Source: Gammaproteobacteria bacterium
GTDB lineage: Bacteria > Pseudomonadota > Gammaproteobacteria > S012-40
Length of the DNA: 13,488 nt
Reading direction: 5' to 3'
Assembly: GCA_029864945.1 (NCBI GenBank)
Contig: JAOTSL010000054.1
Location: forward strand, 1 to 13,488
Shown here: in pieces, positions 1 through 6,816 of the stretch
Numbering within the stretch: the stretch's first letter is position 1
Layout: each line of letters opens with the position of its first letter
The notes under the pieces: model-generated
Told to the model about the DNA's origin: nothing
The model's input: only the letters and a program-made list of their open reading frames with translations
Databases searched by the model: none
Translations under genes and position numbers: made by a program

Positions 1-1
1 C

Positions 2-2467
2 GAACAAGGCAGTAGTTTAACCCAAGCCTTTTTTAATGATATCACTTATAGCCCAATTTCAGATACATTCGTCGTTGTAGGATCTATGAATTACGCTAAA
101 ATAGGCGGGGGGAATTGGCAACAATTCAGCTTACCAGGTAACATGGTTGCAGTTACTGTTAACGAAACCACAGGTCGCTTTGTTGCTGTAGCCGATTATT
201 GGAAAATCCAATACAGCGATGATGGATTGAATTGGACAGCAGCAAATTACAGTAATGGTTCGTCCGAATTTTATGATGTTATTTATAATCCTGTAGACAA
301 CTTATTTTTCGCCGTTGGCAACAAGGGAATCGAAACCAGTGAAGATGGTGTAACCTGGATATTAAGAACGCTGGATCAACCTTCTTCTACTTTAAAAAGT
401 ATCATCTATGATAATGCCTATGGGCAATATATTGCTACAGGAAATAATGGTTATGTCATATTTAGTACCGACGGTATAAACTGGCAAACTCCTCCTTACC
501 ATCCATTTGATTCTAACTTTGACGTCATCGTCCGTAATACTGACAGTGGTATTTATGTTGTTGGTAACAATGGATTATATACAACGAATACTAACGTTAT
601 TCGTTTAACACCGGATTTTGTTCCTCCTGTTTACGACGATAGTTTACCAGTTGGTTTTGAAGTAGAAGCAACATCACGGATGACATATATCAGTAATGAA
701 ATGGCGCTGGTGACCGCTAGCGATAACAATGGTGAAACTTATATACGTTTACAAGGAAATTCTTATCTCCCAGTAGGTGAGCACACCATTAACTGGATCG
801 CTACCGACAGCGCTGGTAACACAGCAGAACCATATCAACAGACTGTTATAATTTATGACAGCACTGCTCCGCAAATGACTTTGAATGGTGATAGGGAAAT
901 CAGACTAGAAGCTGGTAGTGACTATTCAGATGATTTTGTCACTATTACCGACTCAGTAGATCGGGAAGCTCATACTAGAGCTGTTGTTGCAGGAACGTTT
1001 ATCGATACTAATAATGTAGGCGAGTTCACAATCACTTATAATGTTGCAGATGCATCGGGTAACGAAGCTGCAGAAATTGTTCGCACAATAATACTTGAAG
1101 ACACCACTCTGCCGGTATTTTCTTCACAGCTTCCCGACATTCTTTACGATGTATCAGGAGAAACCACAGCGGTATCATTACAGCAGCCATCAGTTACAGA
1201 TTTATTTAATGTAACGGTTACTAATGATGCGCCTGAAGGCGGTTTCCCCCTAAATGAAACCATTGTGACTTGGACAGCAACAGACGCGAACGGCAATACA
1301 GCGACTGCTGCGCAAAAAGTGATCATCTATCCAGATACGACAGCACCTATAATGTCTCTTAATGGGCCGGCTGAAATTGATGTTATTCAAAATACACGGT
1401 ATGTTGATCAAAGCGTTCGCACATATGATCAAACGGATAAAAACCTAGTCGTTGAAATAGACAATCCTGTCGATACTAGTAAAGTAGGTACATATACGGT
1501 GACGTATAATGTAAAGGATTTTTCTGGTAATAGAGCGACTGAACTCTTTAGAACAGTTAATGTTGTTGATAAAACAGCTCCCGTTATTACTGTTCTCGGC
1601 GAAAAGAATATAGCAATTGAAGCTGGAACAGAGTTTACTGACCCTGGCGCAACTGCGACAGATAATGTAGACAATGCACTTTCTGTGATTGTTAGTGGGA
1701 CCGTAAATACCTTGGTTGCAGATTCTTATACTATTAGTTACACAGCAACCGATTCAGCCGGTAACTCTAGTTATGAATCGCGCTCCATCAGGGTTTTTGT
1801 TCCTGATGACTTAGAAGCTCCAACGATACTCGTACCTGAACCTATCACTTTGATCTCATTAGATGGCAATGCAATTTCTTTTGATGATCCTAGGGTCCAA
1901 GAATTCTTGGTTAGTGTTACAGCAACTGACAATGTAGCTGTTTCTGGCACTGGATCGGAATCGCTTGGCAGCTTACCATTAGGGGAATCACAAGTTAAGT
2001 TTCACGCATATGATACGAGCGGCAATATGACGGAAGGCTTTTCAACTATTACTGTGATTTACATTGATACAACACCACCAGAAATTACCATACCACAAAA
2101 TATTCACTTAATTTCGAATGACGGCAACGGTATCTCAATTGATGACGAGCAGGTTCAACAGTTTTTAGATAGCGCTGTGGTTAGTGATAATTTTGGTCAA
2201 GTTACGGTTCAAACTTCGGATCTGCCTCCGACTATACCTATCGGCGAAACTGTAATCACTTTTACTGCAATAGATGATGCCGGTAATGAGAAACAAGTCA
2301 CTGCCACAATTATAATCACAGTAGCAACTTTGCCTTCAGAAAAAAATGAAGGTAATGAATCAGATGCTAGCTCTGGTAATGACGGCGGTGGCGGTTCGTT
2401 GAGTTGGTTTATTTTTATTGTTTCTGGATTATTGGTACTAACCCGCCGCGTCAGGGGAAATATCTAG
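2..2467 (+). CDS. Secreted multi-Ig-like (HYR/DUF5011) protein with GlyGly-CTERM anchor, 5' partial
   Basis: The reading frame is open from base 2, through the first in-frame ATG at 86, so this is the C-terminal part of a longer gene cut by the window edge. Residues below count from that ATG. Residues 40-135 carry three Asp-box-like SxDGxxW repeats (44-50, 85-91, 127-133), as in sialidase or YCF48-type beta-propellers. Residues about 180-745 form seven Ig-like modules of the HYR and DUF5011 types, each with the hallmark TATDSAGN / YNVADASGN strand and a TTPP/TAPV linker. A Ser/Gly/Asn-rich spacer follows, then GGGGS (767-771), a hydrophobic helix (773-786) and RRVR. This tripartite tail matches GlyGly-CTERM, a signal known to be processed by rhombosortase in bacteria with type II secretion. 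The protein is therefore inferred to be exported and released at or anchored on the cell surface, possibly in adhesion. The specific ligand is unknown. A hairpin terminator follows directly. Confidence 0.87.
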   Translation, partial: EQGSSLTQAFFNDITYSPISDTFVVVGSMNYAKIGGGNWQQFSLPGNMVAVTVNETTGRFVAVADYWKIQYSDDGLNWTAANYSNGSSEFYDVIYNPVDNLFFAVGNKGIETSEDGVTWILRTLDQPSSTLKSIIYDNAYGQYIATGNNGYVIFSTDGINWQTPPYHPFDSNFDVIVRNTDSGIYVVGNNGLYTTNTNVIRLTPDFVPPVYDDSLPVGFEVEATSRMTYISNEMALVTASDNNGETYIRLQGNSYLPVGEHTINWIATDSAGNTAEPYQQTVIIYDSTAPQMTLNGDREIRLEAGSDYSDDFVTITDSVDREAHTRAVVAGTFIDTNNVGEFTITYNVADASGNEAAEIVRTIILEDTTLPVFSSQLPDILYDVSGETTAVSLQQPSVTDLFNVTVTNDAPEGGFPLNETIVTWTATDANGNTATAAQKVIIYPDTTAPIMSLNGPAEIDVIQNTRYVDQSVRTYDQTDKNLVVEIDNPVDTSKVGTYTVTYNVKDFSGNRATELFRTVNVVDKTAPVITVLGEKNIAIEAGTEFTDPGATATDNVDNALSVIVSGTVNTLVADSYTISYTATDSAGNSSYESRSIRVFVPDDLEAPTILVPEPITLISLDGNAISFDDPRVQEFLVSVTATDNVAVSGTGSESLGSLPLGESQVKFHAYDTSGNMTEGFSTITVIYIDTTPPEITIPQNIHLISNDGNGISIDDEQVQQFLDSAVVSDNFGQVTVQTSDLPPTIPIGETVITFTAIDDAGNEKQVTATIIITVATLPSEKNEGNESDASSGNDGGGGSLSWFIFIVSGLLVLTRRVRGNI

Positions 2468-2492
2468 TTCTTTAATTAGTAGTAAGTCACTT

Positions 2493-2529
2493 AAAAGTGA
2501 GGCCTCTGAAATATGAGGTCTCACTTTTT
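2493..2529 (+). terminator. Rho-independent terminator of the GlyGly-CTERM gene
   Basis: A 14-bp stem (2493-2506 with 2515-2528, one G-T wobble) closes an 8-base loop. Its 3' arm ends in five T residues. It lies 25 bases after the stop codon. Confidence 0.85.
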
Positions 2530-2721
2530 AAATTTGGCAGAGGGCAACCAATATAAAGAATTATTCATCTTTCACTTACACATGCAATCGAGCGACTCAA
2601 AAAGCGTCGTGAATATGCTCACCTGCTAGGTGTGAAATTCATAAGGGGCTGTCAACTCAGTCAGGCTATTTATCGATAAATCATTCAGGCCCTGCCTTTA
2701 AAATTAAAGATAATTTCCGTT

Positions 2722-2753
2722 TTGGGGTTGCTCTTTCGGCCTATATACCCCAA
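2722..2753 (-). terminator. Possible terminator of the cytochrome c' gene
   Basis: TTGGGGT (2722-2728) and ACCCCAA (2747-2753) form a 7-bp stem with a long 18-base loop just past the stop of the minus-strand cytochrome gene. No clean T-tract follows, so the call is weak. Confidence 0.3.
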
Positions 2754-2770
2754 TTTCGCGTTCTTAAGTT

Positions 2771-3193
2771 TTAGAATTTTAGCTTTTGTATACGTTTTCT
2801 ATACTTTGTATGGCAATTGTTACAACTTTGAAGGGTCTTTCCGTAAGACTCAATTATCGACTTTAAGTCCTTCTTTTCGGCAGCTTCTTGCATGGCAACT
2901 GAGTTCAAATGCACATCGTCATCGTGACTTTTGAAGTCGGGAAAATCTGTCTTAAGTTCTGCAATCATTTTTAATCTATGTGATAGTGGCGGCTCATCAT
3001 GTACAGCTACTTTTTCAGCAGCAATTGCGATATCAGAAAACTCTTCTCTCATGATATGACCTACTATTTTTGACATATTTACTTCAATTCGTTGCATAAC
3101 TTCTTTTAAATTCTTTGGCTCCTCTTCAGCAAAAACCGTACTCGAGAAAATCGACACGACAAGGACTGCCGTGCTTATATTTATGTATTTCAT
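2771..3193 (-). CDS. Cytochrome c', class II c-type cytochrome (periplasmic)
   Basis: The product has 140 residues. Residues 1-22 are a Sec signal peptide (MKY start, hydrophobic core, cleavage after VFA). The mature part is almost entirely helical, charged and about 118 residues long. It has a single heme-binding motif near the C-terminus, CNNCH at 124-128, followed by TKYRKR. This CxxCHxxYR placement is the signature of the four-helix-bundle cytochrome c' / c556 family, where His128 would be the proximal heme ligand. Such proteins bind NO or CO, or transfer electrons, in the periplasm. Which applies here cannot be read from sequence, because the residue at the distal heme site is not evident. 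The start is supported by GGAGAG eight bases upstream of ATG. The gene is monocistronic, with a dyad and a possible promoter upstream. Confidence 0.87.
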   Translation of the reverse strand: MKYINISTAVLVVSIFSSTVFAEEEPKNLKEVMQRIEVNMSKIVGHIMREEFSDIAIAAEKVAVHDEPPLSHRLKMIAELKTDFPDFKSHDDDVHLNSVAMQEAAEKKDLKSIIESYGKTLQSCNNCHTKYRKRIQKLKF

Positions 3194-3276
3194 TTAATTA
3201 CTCTCCATTAGATTCAAAGATTATGCGTAAGAAACCTCCTATCCATATAGAACCTGACAGGCAGCTCATAAGTTTT

Positions 3277-3329
3277 ATAATACAATATTAGTACAGCATG
3301 AAACGCACCGTTATTCGTTGCGCGAATAA
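3277..3329 (-). promoter_or_regulatory. Candidate promoter and dyad operator of the cytochrome c' gene
   Basis: On the minus strand a TATTAT-like -10 lies at 3282-3277, with only a weak TTTCAT/GTTTCA -35. Just upstream is a perfect 7-bp inverted repeat, TTATTCG (3311-3317) and CGAATAA (3323-3329), with a 5-base spacer. It sits about 50 bases upstream of the inferred transcription start, a position typical of an activator or operator site. It does not match the FNR consensus (TTGAT-N4-ATCAA). Confidence 0.35.
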
Positions 3330-3742
3330 TGCACGATTTGTATCATTTGTTTTTTCATTAGTTATAGCAAGGTAACTGATTATTTAAATATAAATGAGGT
3401 ATATGCGATACCCAGATGCTTGGCGTTATGGGCTTTAGGATAGAGTTTTCTAGAGATTGTTTTTTAATGATGATTTCACATGGCAGCTAGTAATTTCAAG
3501 AGGAGCCACGGGTAGCCATTTACAGGAAAATCATTTTATCGAAAATATTGGCGAAGAAATATGTTAATTAACTTTGTTTTTTTGGGTGTAGTGATTTTGA
3601 GTTTAATCAGAAAACTTAAGCAGAATCTATATTTTGTTAGCTATTTTATTTGGTTTGTATTTGATGGTTGTGCGTGAAAATATCAAGTTGAATTGAAACT
3701 ATTTCCGTTACTTAATAACGTTATGAGCGAATAAAACGTAAA

Positions 3743-3779
3743 TCACTACAAGGTAAATGTATTTTTCACCTTGTAGTGA
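3743..3779 (-). terminator. Terminator of the cytochrome c peroxidase gene
   Basis: TCACTACAAGGT (3743-3754) and its exact complement (3768-3779) form a perfect 12-bp stem with a 13-base loop. On the minus strand it lies 26 bases past the stop of the peroxidase gene and is followed by the T-rich TTTACGTTTTATT. Confidence 0.75.
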
Positions 3780-3805
3780 GAGATAACGTGTTAAATTAAA
3801 GCTAA

Positions 3806-4852
3806 TTACTCTTTCAAAGAAACTTTCATATCAGCCGGAAGCATTGGCGTAGCTTGAATGCTGTATTCACCTGTTAATGTTTTCAAAAATGCAACAAGAA
3901 CGTCGGCTTCGTAATTGCTAAGTTCACGATTTAATTGTGATCTAGCCATTACGCGTACTGCTTTGTCTAAGGATTTTACTGAGCCATTATGAAAATACGG
4001 TGCAGTATTGGCAATGTTTCGCAATGAAGGTACGCGCCATTTTCCACGTCTAACTTCAAGCTCATCTTCTTTGCCATTGTTGTATCCCAGGTCTTCAGTC
4101 AGTTTGAACTCGTCAATGTACGGGTTTGGAAAAGCGGGGAACCATTGTAAGAAAATTTGTCCGTTCGCTAATTTAGGGCCAGCCATTGCTGGGCCTCGAT
4201 GGCATCGATGGCATCCTAGTGAACGAAATGTTTCCATGCCGTTTTGTTCTTTTCGGGTTAGCGCTGCCGAGTTTCCAAGAAGGTATTGATCAAACCGGCT
4301 GTTAGGTGTGATTAATGTTCTTTCATAAGTCGCGATTGCTCTGGCGATATTATCGTACGTGACTGGCGTTTCGCCACCAAATACTTTTGCAAATTGTTCT
4401 GCATATCCTGGTATAGATGAGATGCGGCTTACTGCTGCGTCCGGGTGCGGCATTGCCATTTCAATAGGGTTAAGGATTGGGCCTTTTGCTTGGTCTTCTA
4501 ATGTTGGTAGACGACCATCCCACATTTGCGCACTAAGGAAAGCCGCGTTCCATACCGACGGTGCTGAGCGACCACCAATTTGACCTTTAACCCCAACTGA
4601 AGTTGAGCGACTGTCAGTGCCGTTACCCTGAACATCATGGCATGAGTTGCAAGATACGGTTCCATCAACAGAGAGCCGCGCGTCAAAAAATAGTTGTTTT
4701 CCTAGGCTAATTTTTTCCGGTGTACTTGGGTTATCTTTTGGGGCAGGTACTGAGTAAGGGAGAGGGACGAAACTGCCAAAGTCTGCAAAAGCTGGTGAAG
4801 TAAAAGTGAAAAGCATAATGGTACTAACTACTGTAGATCTCAATATTGTCAT
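3806..4852 (-). CDS. ccpA: Di-heme cytochrome c peroxidase (CcpA/MauG family, periplasmic)
   Basis: The product has 348 residues, the usual length. It has a Sec signal peptide (1-23, cleavage after AFA). Bacterial cytochrome c peroxidases (EC 1.11.1.5) reduce H2O2 to water in the periplasm using electrons from small cytochromes. Two heme c sites are visible: CNSCH at 68-72 (N-terminal, peroxidatic heme) and CHRCH at 214-218 (C-terminal, electron-transferring heme). Other family marks are RSAPSVWNAAF (95-105), MWDGR (110-114), NPIEM with the catalytic Glu131 (128-132), VPSLRNIANTAPYFHNG (274-290) and AVRVMA (298-303), whose Met302 is the expected ligand of the high-potential heme. In classical enzymes a His follows the TSVG-type turn. 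Here the sequence is TSVGVKGQ (84-91), so that His seems absent. GAGGA seven bases before ATG supports the start. The gene is monocistronic, with an upstream tandem repeat. Confidence 0.92.
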   Translation of the reverse strand: MTILRSTVVSTIMLFTFTSPAFADFGSFVPLPYSVPAPKDNPSTPEKISLGKQLFFDARLSVDGTVSCNSCHDVQGNGTDSRSTSVGVKGQIGGRSAPSVWNAAFLSAQMWDGRLPTLEDQAKGPILNPIEMAMPHPDAAVSRISSIPGYAEQFAKVFGGETPVTYDNIARAIATYERTLITPNSRFDQYLLGNSAALTRKEQNGMETFRSLGCHRCHRGPAMAGPKLANGQIFLQWFPAFPNPYIDEFKLTEDLGYNNGKEDELEVRRGKWRVPSLRNIANTAPYFHNGSVKSLDKAVRVMARSQLNRELSNYEADVLVAFLKTLTGEYSIQATPMLPADMKVSLKE

Positions 4853-5170
4853 TATTAATTCCTCGTGTTTACGTCATACATCAAACAAAGCCGATATGAA
4901 GGCTAAATAACGATAAATACTTAAAGTGTATTTTCAATATATTTTATGCATTATGATTCAGTGAACCTGAACGGTTTATGAACGGTTTATGAGTGGGTTG
5001 GATGCTGTAGTTTTGAGCAGAAGAAAATAATTAGACCAGACTCTCCAGGTTTATTATTCTAGCTTCACCACAATATGTTATTCAGCGTGTCGCGAGTAGT
5101 CAGACCTCACATTTGACACTTAAGTGCTTTGAAGCTTAGGTCTTGCTCCGCACCTTTTGTGTTATGGTGT
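4853..5170. other. Intergenic region between divergent ccpA and the DUF6624 operon
   Basis: No gene is seen. The ccpA-proximal half is AT-rich and holds a TAAAAT-like -10 on the minus strand near 4940-4950. It also holds an inverted repeat TTCAG-N5-CTGAA (4957-4971) and an 11-bp tandem repeat (4969-4990). The distal half (4992-5170) shows an isolated TTGACA at 5114 without a matching -10 at 17 bp. Confidence 0.5.
4969..4990. repeat. 11-bp tandem repeat upstream of ccpA
   Basis: GAACGGTTTAT occurs twice head to tail (4969-4979 and 4980-4990). It abuts the inverted repeat TTCAG-N5-CTGAA at 4957-4971. The 11-bp period is about one helical turn, so both copies lie on one DNA face, as in direct-repeat regulator sites. 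It lies about 120 bp upstream of the ccpA start codon. Confidence 0.6.
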
Positions 5171-5176
5171 GATAAT
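5168..5176 (+). promoter_or_regulatory. Extended -10 promoter for the DUF6624/globin operon
   Basis: TGTGATAAT is an extended -10 (TG, one base, GATAAT at 5171-5176). No good -35 lies at 16-18 bp, as is common for extended -10 promoters. Transcription would start near 5182, exactly where the foldable leader begins. Confidence 0.45.
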
Positions 5177-5181
5177 AAAAA

Positions 5182-5320
5182 GTGGTGAGCGTCGCCCTAG
5201 AGGGCGGACCTCACCTGGAAACAGGTCTCTTTGTACTACTGCTATCTATAGCAATAAAATTACGCTGACGAAAACGCTCGATGTAAAATATTAAGGCCTA
5301 AAAACGCATTAGACAAGGAA
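5182..5320 (+). promoter_or_regulatory. Structured 5' leader, riboswitch-like candidate
   Basis: Between the putative start site and the ribosome binding site the RNA can form several helices. P1 is GAGCGT 5187-5192 with ACGCTC 5274-5279. P2 is CGCCC 5193-5197 with GGGCG 5202-5206, loop TAGA. P3 is ACCTG 5213-5217 with CAGGT 5222-5226, loop GAAA. P4 is TGCTA 5240-5244 with TAGCA 5249-5253, loop TCTA. A competing helix, GGTGAG 5185-5190 with CTCACC 5210-5215, cannot coexist with P1 or P3. TCTTTGT (5228-5234) can pair with ACAAGGA (5313-5319), which includes the Shine-Dalgarno sequence. I do not recognise it as a known riboswitch class. Covariation is untested. Confidence 0.4.
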
Positions 5321-5328
5321 ATGTATTG

Positions 5329-5919
5329 ATGAATAAAAATTTGAGCGAGTTATTATTAAACTTAATGAACAAGGACGCTGAATTAAGAAAGAAGGCCTTG
5401 GGCGACGGTTCGCTTTATGATGGTTATAACGAAGAAATCGAAAAAGTTCACATCGAGAATGCTGAAAAATTAAATGAAATTGTAAGTGAATATGGTTGGC
5501 CAGGTAAATCACTAGTAGGTACCGATGGCGCAGATGCCGCGATTGTAATAGCGCAGAACTCAATTAGTAAGCCAGCTTTACAGAAAAAATTTCTAGAATT
5601 CGTAAAAATAGCTGTTGTCGAAAATGAAGCATTGCCGATTCATGAGGCTTGCTTAGAAGATAGAATTTTATTTAATCAAGGTAAGCCTCAAAAATACGGA
5701 ATGTTGTTTGACTGGAGTGAAAAGGGTGAGTTTTTGACAAATGTTGATGACATTGAGTTAGCAAACGAAAGAAGAATGACTTTGGATATTATTTCTATTG
5801 AAGAGGCGACTAGATTACATCTCAATAAAATTGATACTGAAGGAGGTGGGCCACCCTTAGATTTTCATGAACATAAACGAAAAGAATTAGAGTGGGCTAA
5901 GAAAGTAGGGTGGAGATAG
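5329..5919 (+). CDS. DUF6624 family protein
   Basis: The product has 196 residues and no signal peptide or membrane segment, so it is probably cytoplasmic. Recognisable DUF6624 landmarks are YGWPG (55-59), VGTDGADAA (63-71) followed by a helix with an A-Q-N pattern (75-77), LEDRIL (109-114), GKPQKYG (118-124) and NERR (146-149). A gap-prone acidic linker lies between the last two. The N-terminal 55 residues are helical and rich in Lys and Glu. The biochemical function of the family is not established, so none is assigned. The ATG at 5329 is chosen because AAGGAA (5315-5320) lies eight bases upstream. The in-frame TTG at 5326 is closer than optimal. The gene follows the structured leader and is 72 bp upstream of the globin gene on the same strand, with no terminator between. 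Its base composition is more AT-rich than the tld genes. Confidence 0.75.
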   Translation: MNKNLSELLLNLMNKDAELRKKALGDGSLYDGYNEEIEKVHIENAEKLNEIVSEYGWPGKSLVGTDGADAAIVIAQNSISKPALQKKFLEFVKIAVVENEALPIHEACLEDRILFNQGKPQKYGMLFDWSEKGEFLTNVDDIELANERRMTLDIISIEEATRLHLNKIDTEGGGPPLDFHEHKRKELEWAKKVGWR

Positions 5920-5991
5920 ATTAGCCTGGCAAGGTTGATTAACACGCACAATTATCGAGCAATACTACTGCTATAAAATGAAACTGTAAAT

Positions 5992-6420
5992 ATGAAAGCA
6001 AAATTATTTTATGAAATTGGCGGTCTGGAAATAATTCAGAAAGTGCACGAAGTATTTTATGATAAAGTCTATGCTCATGAATGGCTAAAAAAATATTTTG
6101 AAAATCATAATAGATTATTAATTGAAAATCAACAAACTGCATTTATGAGTGAAAAGTTTGGCAGTAAAGTGAGTTATGTTGGCAGGCCGCCAAGATACGC
6201 ACACTTACACATGTTTATTACGGATGAATTATTTGAAGTGCGGCACGCCTTGCTCAAAGAGGCTTTAATTGAAGTGGGTTTGAGGCAGGATCATATAGCT
6301 CGATGGTTGAATATTGATGCTGCATTTAAGCATCATATTACTAATGACTCTCTAGAGTTATTTAATGTGACGCATACTTTTCATAAAAAAATCAATATTC
6401 CTAAACCTGACTTTCTTTGA
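5992..6420 (+). CDS. Truncated hemoglobin (2-on-2 globin, group 1-like)
   Basis: The product has 142 residues, with the short-globin core at about 5-120. The opening is FYEIGG. FYDKV (22-26) contains the probable B10 Tyr23. Helix E carries Gln47-Gln48, YVGRPPRYAH (62-71) supplies the proximal heme His71, and FITDELF (75-81) starts the next helix. The pattern YxGRxxxxAHxxxxITxExF is closest to group 1 truncated hemoglobins, which bind O2 or NO through heme b in the cytoplasm. The polar B10/E residues fit ligand stabilisation. A 20-residue tail beyond the globin fold (LFNVTHTF onward) is extra. No clear Shine-Dalgarno precedes ATG. A four-codon frame (ATG AAA CTG TAA, 5978-5989) ends just upstream. 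Expression may depend on coupling to the preceding gene. Confidence 0.85.
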   Translation: MKAKLFYEIGGLEIIQKVHEVFYDKVYAHEWLKKYFENHNRLLIENQQTAFMSEKFGSKVSYVGRPPRYAHLHMFITDELFEVRHALLKEALIEVGLRQDHIARWLNIDAAFKHHITNDSLELFNVTHTFHKKINIPKPDFL

Positions 6421-6471
6421 GCAGAGATAGATATTACATTTCTATTAATATACCAAATTAAAAATACAATT

Positions 6472-6501
6472 CAATCTAAAATATTATCTGTTTTGAGATT
6501 G
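6472..6501 (+). terminator. Possible terminator of the globin operon
   Basis: CAATCTAAAA (6472-6481) can pair with TTTTgAGATTG (6491-6501) with one bulged G. The stem is AT-rich and the following T-tract is poor, so this is tentative. Confidence 0.3.
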
Positions 6502-6553
6502 TAAATTTCATGAAATAATGACTAACACGACGTCATGGTATTGCAGAGCAGGC

Positions 6554-6559
6554 TATAAT
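6554..6559 (+). promoter_or_regulatory. Perfect -10 hexamer, candidate phoH promoter
   Basis: TATAAT matches the sigma-70 -10 consensus exactly. The bases 17 upstream (CGTCAT) are a poor -35, so activator help or a chance match is possible. No recognisable Pho box is seen. Confidence 0.35.
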
Positions 6560-6816
6560 ACCTCTAAAATATATTTTTTTAAGTAAGTGAGAATGTGCCA
6601 AGAGGTATGTGTTTACTGAGCTTGGGGTGAACTATAGGGTGCCAATGTAAATCCGGCACGTAAAATGTATATTTACTTTTAATGGTTTAAATCACGACTA
6701 CCCAATTGTTAAAGAGAAGGAGTAATATTCTAAAAAATTGAAACGGGCGAAACGAATTTTAAAATTAGCATTGAAAAATTTTAAATTTTAACTTTTGACT
6801 TAGGAGTACGTTGTCG

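Larger units (their letters stand above)
3194..3805. other. 612-bp intergenic region, no convincing gene
   Basis: Besides the cytochrome promoter region and the peroxidase terminator, this AT-rich stretch contains only short open frames. The most notable is 3561-3677 (+), 38 codons, MLINFVFLGVVILSLIRKLK followed by a second hydrophobic stretch. It lacks a good ribosome binding site. A 36-codon TTG-initiated frame ends over its ATG. Both fit chance in AT-rich DNA or decayed sequence and are not called as genes. Confidence 0.5.
6421..6816. other. 396-bp intergenic region, leader of phoH
   Basis: No gene is seen. The stretch holds the weak hairpin after the globin gene, a perfect TATAAT (6554-6559), and a small inverted repeat GTGCC/GGCAC (6640-6660). 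It ends in an A/T-rich segment before phoH. If TATAAT is the promoter, phoH has an untranslated leader of about 250 bases. Confidence 0.5.

Noticed and set aside
1144..1674. Minus-strand open frames inside the Ig-like repeat gene
   Set aside because: They are antisense shadows of a clearly coding plus-strand frame with conserved domains.
2580..2675. Short open segment reading AIERLKKRREYAHLLGVKF, faintly like an RnpA start
   Set aside because: It ends after about 30 codons, has no start codon or ribosome site and lacks any RnpA-type context.
3402..3436. Small frame MRYPDAWRYGL with a GAGG four bases upstream
   Set aside because: Only 11 codons, with no recognisable family, so it is most likely chance.
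3561..3677. 38-codon hydrophobic frame in the cytochrome/peroxidase spacer
   Set aside because: T-rich DNA readily yields Phe/Leu/Val-rich frames, and there is no good ribosome binding site.
5265..5280. CTGACGA resembling the CUGANGA core of a hammerhead ribozyme in the leader
   Set aside because: No stem II followed by GAAA and no closing stem III with a cleavage triplet could be found.
6735..6795. TTG-initiated frame MKRAKRILKLALKNFKF before phoH
   Set aside because: The nearby AAGGAG is about 16 bases away from the TTG and the frame is only 17 codons of A/T-rich DNA.
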